From contig JBAYWC010000049.1 in NCBI GenBank assembly GCA_041674265.1, positions 1-20,047 of the forward strand: a stretch of DNA of 20,047 nucleotides. The letters run 5' to 3'. Positions 7,617 through 16,100 of this stretch are shown here, piece by piece. Source of the stretch: QYQL01 sp041674265 (lineage in GTDB: Bacteria > Verrucomicrobiota > Verrucomicrobiia > Chthoniobacterales > Terrimicrobiaceae). The position numbers and the translations under genes are program-made. Under the pieces are notes generated by a model, which was not told where the DNA came from, searched no databases, and saw only the letters and a list, made by a program, of their open reading frames with translations. Position 1 is the first letter of the stretch, and every line of letters starts with the position of its first letter.

Positions 7617-9808
7617 ACCCGCTTCTGCCCATACAGAACGTGATCCTCATCCTCGGCGCGCTGGCCCTGTTGGCGGGGGGCCTTGCCTGGCGGTCAAGCG
7701 CGGATTGCGGACGGAGCGCGCGTCCCGGCATTTGCGCCCTGCGAATCGGTGGCATCGCGTCGCTGTCCCTGCCATTTTTGAACCCCGGCCACTGGATTGT
7801 TCCCCCCGCCGAAAGCAACACCGAATGGGCGGTATTGGTGGACTGCAGCGCGAGCATGGCCACGCCTGACGCAGGCGGCGGTTCACGCCTGGAAGCCGCG
7901 CAAAACCTCGCCCGGGCGGCGGAGAAATTGGCGGGATCACATGGGAAAAAAATTGCCGCCTACGCGTTCGACGGCGCTGCCGTCCGGCCCCTGCAAGCCC
8001 GGGAATCCCCCGCCGCGGAAACCCCGGCAACCGATATCGCCGGCGCAACGGCCTCGCTGGTCTCCCGCTACAGCGCGGGCTCTCCGGCACTCGAAGGAAT
8101 ACTCCTGCTGTCCGATGGACGACAAGTCGCCGCCACGCCGGCAGAAACCGCCATCCTCCCCGCGCGCTCGACAGAGGTCCGGATTTTCGCCGTCCCCCTT
8201 GGCGGGCCGGTGGCGAATCCCGATGTCTCCGTCCAGACAGGACGCCGTCAATACACGGTGTTCAAGGGCCAGGAACTCAAAATCCAGGCGAACGTCAGCT
8301 CCAACATCCGGAGAAGCGTTGAACTCCGCCTCGTGGAAACGTCCGGACGGGTCCTGCAAAATCAAACCGTCCGGCTCGTTCCGGACGAACCGGCGCAGGC
8401 GGTTTTTGTTCTGAAGGGTTTGCCGCCTGGCTATCAGGATTTCCGGATCGAGACCGACGCCCTTGAGAACGAAAAGGACACGTTCGACAACCGCTCGCGT
8501 TTCGGTGTGCAGGTTCTCGATGAAACGATCCGTGTGTTGCTGGTCGAGGGCAGCCCGTATTGGGACTCGAAGTTCATCGCCCAGCTCCTCCAGCGAGAGC
8601 GCAACTATGCCTTTGAGCTGGTTTACCGACTTTCCGAGAAGCGATTCTTCAGCCTCGCGACGGCGGAAGGCAAGCAGGACCTCTCCATGATTCAGCGCGC
8701 CGCGTTTCCCTCCGAAGCCGCCGAGTTGGCCGGTTACGATCTCATCATTCTGGGTCGGAGCGTCGAAGGGTTTTTTGATCCGGCGAGAGCCGCACTGCTG
8801 GCGGATTGGGTGAAAAACGGCGGCGCCCTCGTGCTGGCGCGGGGCAATCCGGTCACCACGGGAATCCCGGCGCTGGAACCGCTTTTCCCGATGACGTGGG
8901 ATACGCCGGTCGATGGCGAATTCCACTGGCGCCCCACTGCGACCGGCGAAGAGGCCGGGCTCTTCGGGGCGGATCTGCCCGGCCGCAACGCCCCGATCTG
9001 GAAGAAGCTTCCCCCGCTGCACAAAGCCGCGGCGGGCACCGGGCTGAAGCCGTTCGCCCAGGTGCTGGTGGAAGGGGTGGCCTGGCAGGGCCAGCGCGAA
9101 TCGCGTTTCCCCCTGATTGTCAGCCGGAGATTCGGCGAGGGGCAGGTCGTCGCCGTCAATTGCGACGACCTCTGGCGGTGGGGCTTTTTCCCCGCCTTCC
9201 CCGAGGCGGCGCAACTCTACCGCGACTTCTGGCTCCAGCTCTTCAATTGGGTCGTCTCGTATTCGGATTTTCTGCCCGGCCGGAATTTCGCGCTCAAGGT
9301 AAGCCACCAGGTGATCGAGGTGGGAAAACCCGTGCGCGTCCGCGTGATGCGCCGCCCCGGCACGGAAAAGAATGCCGTCCCGAGGCTGGCGGTCTCGCGC
9401 GATGGCGCGGACATCGCCACGCTCGATCCCACCGCAAGCGCCGCCAATCCGGACCAGTGGGACTCGGTTTTCCCTCTGGACCAGCCCGGTCTCCATACTG
9501 TCCAGCTCCGAACCGATGAGGCGTCCGAGCCCCTGCATGCGACGATTTTCTCGATGGCGCCGCCTGGCGAACGAAGCGAGCTCAGCGCCGACCCGTCCTA
9601 CCTCGGGGACCTCGCGGAAAAAACCGGCGGCCGGCTGCTCGGCGGCGATCAGCTTGCCTCGATGTTCGAGGACCTCGTGCCTCCGCCACGCGAAACCGAA
9701 GGCACCGCGGAATGGAAAAGTTCCTGGGATAACTGGATGTGGCTGCTCCCGATGCTGGGCTTTTTCGCGGGAGAGTGGTTGCTTAGGCGGAGGAACGGAT
9801 TGATCTGA
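7613..9808 (+). CDS. Membrane vWA protein with glutamine amidotransferase-like domain
   Basis: A 731-residue membrane protein with the same plan as its upstream neighbour but lacking the BatA anchor signature. It has two N-terminal helices (about 8-26 and 40-57), a vWA domain with metal-site motif D77-CSAS-81 (about 70-200), and strand-rich Ig-like repeats (about 210-300). A class I GATase-like fold then runs from about 302 (VLLVEGSPYWDSKF) through VAVNCDDLWRWGFF near 513. A further beta-rich region and a C-terminal helix (about 705-724) ending in Arg-Arg-Arg complete it. No Cys-His-Glu triad is evident, so amidotransferase activity is not expected. Proteins of this build recur in MoxR/DUF58 operons of Planctomycetota and Verrucomicrobiota. 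The start overlaps the previous stop in ATGA; the next gene starts 1 nt after this stop. Confidence 0.85.
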   Translation: MNPLLPIQNVILILGALALLAGGLAWRSSADCGRSARPGICALRIGGIASLSLPFLNPGHWIVPPAESNTEWAVLVDCSASMATPDAGGGSRLEAAQNLARAAEKLAGSHGKKIAAYAFDGAAVRPLQARESPAAETPATDIAGATASLVSRYSAGSPALEGILLLSDGRQVAATPAETAILPARSTEVRIFAVPLGGPVANPDVSVQTGRRQYTVFKGQELKIQANVSSNIRRSVELRLVETSGRVLQNQTVRLVPDEPAQAVFVLKGLPPGYQDFRIETDALENEKDTFDNRSRFGVQVLDETIRVLLVEGSPYWDSKFIAQLLQRERNYAFELVYRLSEKRFFSLATAEGKQDLSMIQRAAFPSEAAELAGYDLIILGRSVEGFFDPARAALLADWVKNGGALVLARGNPVTTGIPALEPLFPMTWDTPVDGEFHWRPTATGEEAGLFGADLPGRNAPIWKKLPPLHKAAAGTGLKPFAQVLVEGVAWQGQRESRFPLIVSRRFGEGQVVAVNCDDLWRWGFFPAFPEAAQLYRDFWLQLFNWVVSYSDFLPGRNFALKVSHQVIEVGKPVRVRVMRRPGTEKNAVPRLAVSRDGADIATLDPTASAANPDQWDSVFPLDQPGLHTVQLRTDEASEPLHATIFSMAPPGERSELSADPSYLGDLAEKTGGRLLGGDQLASMFEDLVPPPRETEGTAEWKSSWDNWMWLLPMLGFFAGEWLLRRRNGLI

Positions 9809-9809
9809 T

Positions 9810-12524
9810 ATGGCCAAGACTCATCCGGTGGAGTTTGAACTCGACCAGCGCCTGCGTGTGTGGCGCCGGGGGCTCGTCGTTGCCCTCGCCCTGCGCACCG
9901 GAGCCTGGCTCCTGCTCGCCCTGGCCATTGCCGCCGTCTATGATTTGTTCCTGCCGCTTCCCGAAAATGCCCGGTTCGTCATCGGGCTCGGGCTGCCATT
10001 GGCCGCGCTTGGCCGCCTTCTGTTCAAATACTTTCCCATCCGCCGGATCGGCCGCCGCGAGATGGCGGTCATTGCGGACACCATGCTGGACGATCCCCAC
10101 CGCTCGCTGCTCAGCGCCTATGAATTGGTCCAGTCGGGACCGTCCGGTTTTTTGAAAGGCAAGAGCATTGCCGACGCCCAACTCGGATTCTTCGACCTGC
10201 CGCCGGTACAATGCCGTCCGCGAAGGGTCCTGCGGGCTGCAAGGTTGGCGGTCGGGGCGATCCTCGCGGCGGTTTTCCTGCTCATGCTGCTCAAGCCCCA
10301 GGCTGTGCCGACGCTCGCGGCGCGCCTGCTGGCCCCCTTCGCCGACATCCCGCCCTACAGCATGCTGGATTTCCAGGTGTCCCCCTCGAAACCCGAGGTC
10401 GCCTATGGGGGGGACATCGAAGTCACCGCGCGCATCACAGGAGGAAAAGTGAACGTCCCGGTGCGCGTGCTCACCCGCCACGAGGGAGAGACCGAGGAAA
10501 GCGAGTGCTTTCGAGGCGCGGAGAATCGTTTCACCCAGAAGATCGAAAAAATCGCGCGCCCCGTCGAATTTTGCTTTGCCGCCGGAAGCGCGCGCAGCAC
10601 ATGGCACAAGATCCGCCTCCTGCTCGAACCGCGCTTCTCGCTCGCACGGTTGACGATCAGCCCTCCGGCTTACACGCGCGAACCCGTTCGCGAGATCGTG
10701 CTGGGTCGTGAGGAAATCAAGGCGGTTCATGGGGCCACGGCGTCGCTGAGCATCACCAGCAACCGCCCGCTCGCCGGCGGCGAAATGAAAATCAAGCCGC
10801 TCTCCCCGCACGGCGAGGAAAAATCCCTCTCCGCCACGCCGGCCGGAGTTCATACCGTCCGGTTCGACTGGCCGATGCTCGAACCTGCAACGCTGCAGGT
10901 GCGGATCCGTGACGTCCAGGGCACGGAGTCGCCGGCCCCGCTTGAGATCAAGCAGTCGGTTCTCCCCGACGACAAACCCCGCCTCACTCTCCACGAACCC
11001 GGATCGCACGCGCTCGCCACCCCCCGGACGCTCGTGCCGGTGAGCGGCGGGGCGCAGGACGATTTTGGAATCCGCCGCGTGGACTTTGTCCGCACGCTGA
11101 AGGGATTCCGCGAGTGCCCGGAGGAACTCGCCGTGCCGAAAGGGGACAAAACTTACGAATTTCAAACCCGGCTCGATCTCTCCACGCTGGGAGTCGAGCC
11201 TGGCGAAGTGATCGAACTCTACATCGAGGGCCGCGATGAGAACCCTTCCCTGACCGGTATCCAAACCTCGGATGTCTCGCGGATCGAGATCATCAGCGAA
11301 GAGGAATACGGAAAGATGCTCGTCGGGCGCGTCTCGCTCGATGAACTGCTGGCCCGCTTCCAGAAGATCCAGGAGCAACTCGACCGCGCGCGCCGGGCAC
11401 TTGCCGGCGCACAGGAAGCAAAGGAGGACAAGGCGGGCGCGCTCGAAAAATCCACCGGAGCCGTGCGGGATGCCGCCGACGCGCTCGGGCAACTGGCCCG
11501 TGATTTTCCCGCTTTCGACATGGAGATGGTCATGGAAAAAGCGCTTGCCGAAAGTGCCGCGCGCGCCCGCAACGCCGCGGACCGTCTCGGACAGTTGAAT
11601 CCCTCGCAGCCCGATCTCGACAAGCAGATCGAATCGATCCGCAAGCAGTTCGATGGAGAGTCCTCCGAACTCGACGGGATGCTCGCCCGCCGCCAGGAAC
11701 TCGATTCCGTCGGGCGGCTCTTCGAACAGGCGGCGAACTTCATGCAGCTTGTCGAACAGCAGCGACAACTCGCCAACTGGGTCGACCGAATGACACTGTC
11801 CGGTGAAAATGATGCCGGCGCCCTCGCCTCCGCCGCGAAGCTTCAGGATCAACTCCGCGAGCTGGCCGGGCGGTTGCCCGGCCAGATGCGCGAGGCCGCG
11901 GAAGCGATTCCCGACAACACAGGCTACGACAAGCTCAAGGCCGATGCCGCCGAATTCGCGACCCGCCTGGAGCAATGCGAAGCGCCGAAGAACATGGGCC
12001 GGGCATCGACCGCCGCGCAGAACACCGATGCCCAGGGAGCCTCCCGGGCCGCCCGTCAAGCCCACGAGCAACTCGCCGCCCTTCTTCCCGAAAATAGCGG
12101 GAACCAGTTTGCCGGACTTTGCAGGGGAAGTTGCCAGCAACTGTTTCCGCAGGGCCACGCCCTCGGAAAAACCCTCGGCCAATGTCTCGCGGGCATGATG
12201 GCCCGCGGCCGCCTCGGGGCCCTGGGCAGCGGGGGACCGGCGGACGACGGCTATGTCACGCAGGGATTCTCGACGCTCGAACTTCCGGTCTTCGGACCTC
12301 AACGCACCCGGTTCACTCCCCCCCCGCGTCCTGTCATCACCAGCCTGGGAAGCATCCGCGATGGACTCTCAAAGGCCCCTCAACTCCACTCCGACAACCA
12401 GGCAAAAATCGAAAAAACCGGAACCGGAACCACGGCTGCCGCCTCGATTTCCCTTCAGCAAATTCCGGAAAAATACCGCTCCGCCGTGCGGAAATATTTC
12501 TCCAATCCACCCACACCTCCATGA
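9810..12524 (+). CDS. Large membrane protein with coiled coil (DUF4175-like)
   Basis: A 904-residue protein I recognise only by operon position and architecture. It has three predicted helices (about 21-46, 54-75 and 144-164). A beta-rich, Ig-like region follows (about 185-480), containing PPAYTREPVREI and DDFGIRRVDF. From about 495 to 760 there is a long Ala/Glu/Gln/Arg-rich region of probable coiled coil, then a Gly/Ala linker and a C-terminal IPEKYRSAVRKYF motif (about 883-895). Similar long membrane proteins (DUF4175/TIGR02302-like) sit next to vWA proteins in such operons. A scaffold or tether role for the MoxR-vWA machine is an inference. Only one nucleotide separates it from the previous stop, and it shares an ATGA overlap with the DUF4159 gene. 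The family assignment is tentative; that the gene is real is not in doubt. Confidence 0.8.
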   Translation: MAKTHPVEFELDQRLRVWRRGLVVALALRTGAWLLLALAIAAVYDLFLPLPENARFVIGLGLPLAALGRLLFKYFPIRRIGRREMAVIADTMLDDPHRSLLSAYELVQSGPSGFLKGKSIADAQLGFFDLPPVQCRPRRVLRAARLAVGAILAAVFLLMLLKPQAVPTLAARLLAPFADIPPYSMLDFQVSPSKPEVAYGGDIEVTARITGGKVNVPVRVLTRHEGETEESECFRGAENRFTQKIEKIARPVEFCFAAGSARSTWHKIRLLLEPRFSLARLTISPPAYTREPVREIVLGREEIKAVHGATASLSITSNRPLAGGEMKIKPLSPHGEEKSLSATPAGVHTVRFDWPMLEPATLQVRIRDVQGTESPAPLEIKQSVLPDDKPRLTLHEPGSHALATPRTLVPVSGGAQDDFGIRRVDFVRTLKGFRECPEELAVPKGDKTYEFQTRLDLSTLGVEPGEVIELYIEGRDENPSLTGIQTSDVSRIEIISEEEYGKMLVGRVSLDELLARFQKIQEQLDRARRALAGAQEAKEDKAGALEKSTGAVRDAADALGQLARDFPAFDMEMVMEKALAESAARARNAADRLGQLNPSQPDLDKQIESIRKQFDGESSELDGMLARRQELDSVGRLFEQAANFMQLVEQQRQLANWVDRMTLSGENDAGALASAAKLQDQLRELAGRLPGQMREAAEAIPDNTGYDKLKADAAEFATRLEQCEAPKNMGRASTAAQNTDAQGASRAARQAHEQLAALLPENSGNQFAGLCRGSCQQLFPQGHALGKTLGQCLAGMMARGRLGALGSGGPADDGYVTQGFSTLELPVFGPQRTRFTPPPRPVITSLGSIRDGLSKAPQLHSDNQAKIEKTGTGTTAAASISLQQIPEKYRSAVRKYFSNPPTPP

Positions 12525-13165
12525 CCCGATCCTTTCTCATCCTGCTCGCATCCGTCCTGGGGATTTCGCCCGTCCTCAGCGCGGCGGAAGTCCAGTGCGC
12601 GATCCTCATCTACGGCGGCACACAGACCTCGCGGTGCTTCAGCGACGAGTTTCTCAGCGCCGTGCAGCGCGAGACGACGATCACCACCGAGCGGCGATTC
12701 AAGAGCGTGAAACTGGCAACCGAGGAGGTGTTCGGGTACCCTTTCGCTGTCATGACCGGCGAGGCGGATTTTCACCTCGCGGGCAAGGAGCGCGAAAATC
12801 TCAAGCGTTACCTCGAAAACGGCGGCTTTCTCCTCGCCTCCGCCGGCTGTTCCAGCAAGAATTTCGACGAGGCATTCCGCCGGGAGATGAGGGCGGTATT
12901 CCCCGGCAAAGAGTGGAAGCCGTTGCCGAAGGACAGCCCGATCTTTCGCACGGTTTACAAAATTGACCGGCTCGACCTGAAAGCTCCCGCCGAGGAACCC
13001 GGGCTGCTCGCGATGGAGAGGGGCGGAAAGATCGTCGCGGTTTATTCCCCGCACGGCCTCAACAATACGGCCAACTCCCCCGGCTGCTGCTGCTGCGGCG
13101 GCAACGAGATCAAGAATTCGCTCGAGATGAACGTGAACATCCTCGCCTACGCCCTGCTTTACTGA
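12521..13165 (+). CDS. Secreted DUF4159 family protein with tetracysteine run
   Basis: A 214-residue exported protein. It has a signal peptide with a hydrophobic core at about 5-20 and a likely cut after ALS-A (LSA|AEV). The rest fits DUF4159, a GATase-like fold found downstream of vWA/MoxR genes: VQCAILIYGG near the new N-terminus, LKRYLENGGFLLASAGCSS in the middle, then VYSPHGLNNTANSP and a final NVNILAYALLY. The unusual point is four consecutive cysteines (189-192), encoded by a TGC x4 repeat and followed by Gly-Gly-Asn-Glu. The motif lies in the loop just before the last helix. The next gene encodes two thioredoxin domains and a DsbD-like transporter, so an envelope redox or metal role for these cysteines is a natural guess. 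The gene overlaps its upstream neighbour by 4 bp. Confidence 0.82.
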   Translation: MTRSFLILLASVLGISPVLSAAEVQCAILIYGGTQTSRCFSDEFLSAVQRETTITTERRFKSVKLATEEVFGYPFAVMTGEADFHLAGKERENLKRYLENGGFLLASAGCSSKNFDEAFRREMRAVFPGKEWKPLPKDSPIFRTVYKIDRLDLKAPAEEPGLLAMERGGKIVAVYSPHGLNNTANSPGCCCCGGNEIKNSLEMNVNILAYALLY

Positions 13166-13172
13166 CCGGAGC

Positions 13173-16100
13173 ATGAATCTCCGCTCCGCCATTTTCCTTT
13201 GGTTTTTTGTTGCTGCCGGCACAGGGTTCTGCTCCCTCCAGACCAGGCCTCCGGCGTTTCCCGCCGCTTCCCCGACGGCGGCATCCCCGGCGGACCAGGC
13301 CCTGGAGCGCGCGCGATTGCTGTCCCGTCCCGCGCTCCTCTATTTTCAAATGCAGGGCTGCTCATGGTGCCGGAAATTCGAAACCGAGGTTCTCTCCCAG
13401 GAAGAGGTGAAGCAAAAGCTCGGCAAGTTCGAGATCGTCAAAGTGGACCTCATCGGGGAACAGGCGCTGGCCCGGAGCCACGGTGTGCGCGGGGCGCCGG
13501 CCTTCGTCGTCCTCACCCCGGCTGGAGCCCCGGCGGGACACTGGACAGGATTTCTTGACCGGGAAAAATTTCTCGCCCTGCTTGAAACCGGCGATCCCGC
13601 CCCGCCAGGCCCCGACAGCGCGACGCTTTCCCGAAATTCCGGGCACCGCGTCATCGCCACCCCGCCTGTCATCAGCAAGGTGCGAAAGGACGGATTTTCC
13701 GGTTTGAACCAGGAGGAAATCGCGGACTTCGTGATGCTGATGGCCGACGAGAAAATGCGCCCGCTGGTGGACGAGGCCGTTCAAGCGAAGCCCCCTCCGC
13801 CCGCTCCGCTCTTCGTGCCGCTGCTGCGCCACCGCCTCCTTGCCGTGCGGCTCGGAGCGCTGCAATTGCTCGAAGACCAGTCGGGGGAGAATTTCGGTTT
13901 CGACGCCTGGGCCGAAACTCCCGCCGCCAATGCCGACGCCCTCCGCCGCTGGGAAGCATGGGCGGCAGGCGCGCGGACGCCGGGAGACGCATCCGTGGAT
14001 CCCGAGTTCGCCGCAAGCCGTATCAACGACTTGCTGAGCGACGACGATGTGCGCTCCAGCCGCGGCTTCCGTGCCCTGATGCGCGATGGGGCGGACGAAG
14101 CGCTTTCGCATTTCGAGACCCTCAATCCCGGCCTGTCCCCCGAGCAGCGCAACCGTCTCCGCGAACTTCGTTTCGCCCTGATCCTCGACAGCCTCGGGGT
14201 CCGGGATGCCGAAGCCCTTGCGCACCGCCTCCTTTTTGGAAACCTCGACGTGCGCCTCCAGGCGATGGCCGCCGTGTCGAATCACGGCGCGAAAACCCTC
14301 CCCATCCTCGAGTCGTTTCTGTCGGGCCGCGAGCCTCTCGAGCGGGAAGCCGCCGTGGATGGCATCTTGCGGGCGGGCGGGAACCTGGCTGTGCCAGTCA
14401 TCGCAAACCACCTGGGATCGGAATCCGATACCAATGTCCTCCATGTCGCCCTGCGCAAACTCGGCGATACCGGCGGCGAGCCGGCGGCGCGGTTGCTCGA
14501 ACCGTTTCTTAAAAATCCGGACGAAGATCTCACGGTCGCCGCGCTGGAAAGTCTCGCCCGCATGGAGGCCAAAGGATCGGGCACCGCCGTGCAAGCCTGC
14601 CTCAAGGATCCACGGTGGCGCGTTCGCGTGGCGGCTTTGAAGACGGCTTCCAAGCTCAAACTCGCCGACGCCCATGACGACGTCAAAGCCCTCCTCTCCG
14701 ATCCCGACGAGTTTGTGCGGATTTCCGCCGTCGGGGCCGCGTCCGAGATGCGCATCCCCGGGACCGAAAAAAAACTGGGGGAGCTGTTCGTCGGGCAGGA
14801 CGCGCTGAAGCCCGCGATCGCGCAGAGTTTTTCCCGGATGGAACTCCCGATCCCACAATCTTTTCTCGACGCCCTGGAAAATTCCCCCCCCGAGACCGTG
14901 CTGGCTGTCATTGGGTCCCTGCCCGATGCCGACAAGAAAACCGAACCGCTCCTGCGCTGGGCCGGACGGCATAAAAACGAGGACATCGCCTGCGCGGCCC
15001 TGCGTCTGATCGCCGCCCGGGGTTTGCAGGAAACCGCCAATTTCGATGTGCTCACCGAGGCGCTCCGTTCCGGGAATCCACGCAAGGTTCAGACGGTTCT
15101 CTTTTCCGCCTCGATCCCCCGCTCCGCCGTCGTTCAGGAGTTCCCCTCGGCGAAATCTTCCCGCTTCGATACCGGCCCGGTCGCCCCGGTCGAGAAGCCC
15201 CCGGACACCCCTCTGCAAAGATTCGCCGCCGCCATCCGTTCCTTGAATCCCGGCAACGAAAGCGAGCGCCTCGATGCCGCGATCCTGCTGGCGCAACTCG
15301 CCGACCCGGCCTCCATCCCCCCCCTCAAAGACAACCTGAAAAACCTGACGCCCGGACAGCGCCTCCGCCTCGCGACGGCATTGGCCGTCCAGCGCAACCG
15401 CGAAACACGCCCGATCTTCGGGCAACTCCTGGACGACCCCGATTCCGCCGTGCGCCGCGAGACGGTGGACTCGCTTTTCGAGGACGATGCGGGTCCGGAT
15501 TGCGCCGATCTGCTTCTCGACATCCTGGAAAAGCCGGGCTCCCGACTGCTTCCCCACGAAGCGATGCACTACCGCCTGCAGAGCCATTACCATGATTCCG
15601 GCGGCGAATATCGAACGCGGTTCCTGCGCGCTCTCAAAACGGCGACGGACCCCGCCCTTCGGATCTTTGCGCTCTCGCTGCTGGGAAACGTCTGGGGGCC
15701 GGGCTGTGCGGATGCCGTCGGGCCGTTCACGACTTCGGGCAATCCCCGGGTGCGCCGGGCCGCGCTTTTCTCCCTCGGGAAAAATGAACCCTCCTCGCTG
15801 GAAAAATTGCGCGACCGAATTGCGGGCGACTCCTCGCCCTACGTCCGGGCCGTTCTTCCGGGCCTGCTCACCGATGGAAACTTTCCCTGGAAAACCCTCT
15901 TTTCGGAAAGCGAATCCCACTCGACGTACACGCAAAACGCGCATCCTCCCGCGAACCGTGGTTTGGGTTCCGGGAACGAAACGCTCGTGCGGCGGCTGGC
16001 CGACGACCCCGATTCCGATGTGCGGCTCATGGCCCACCTCTGCCTCTTCAGCAACCTCGCCCCGCTCAACACCGCGGCCTTCGTCGCGATGGTCCAGCAG

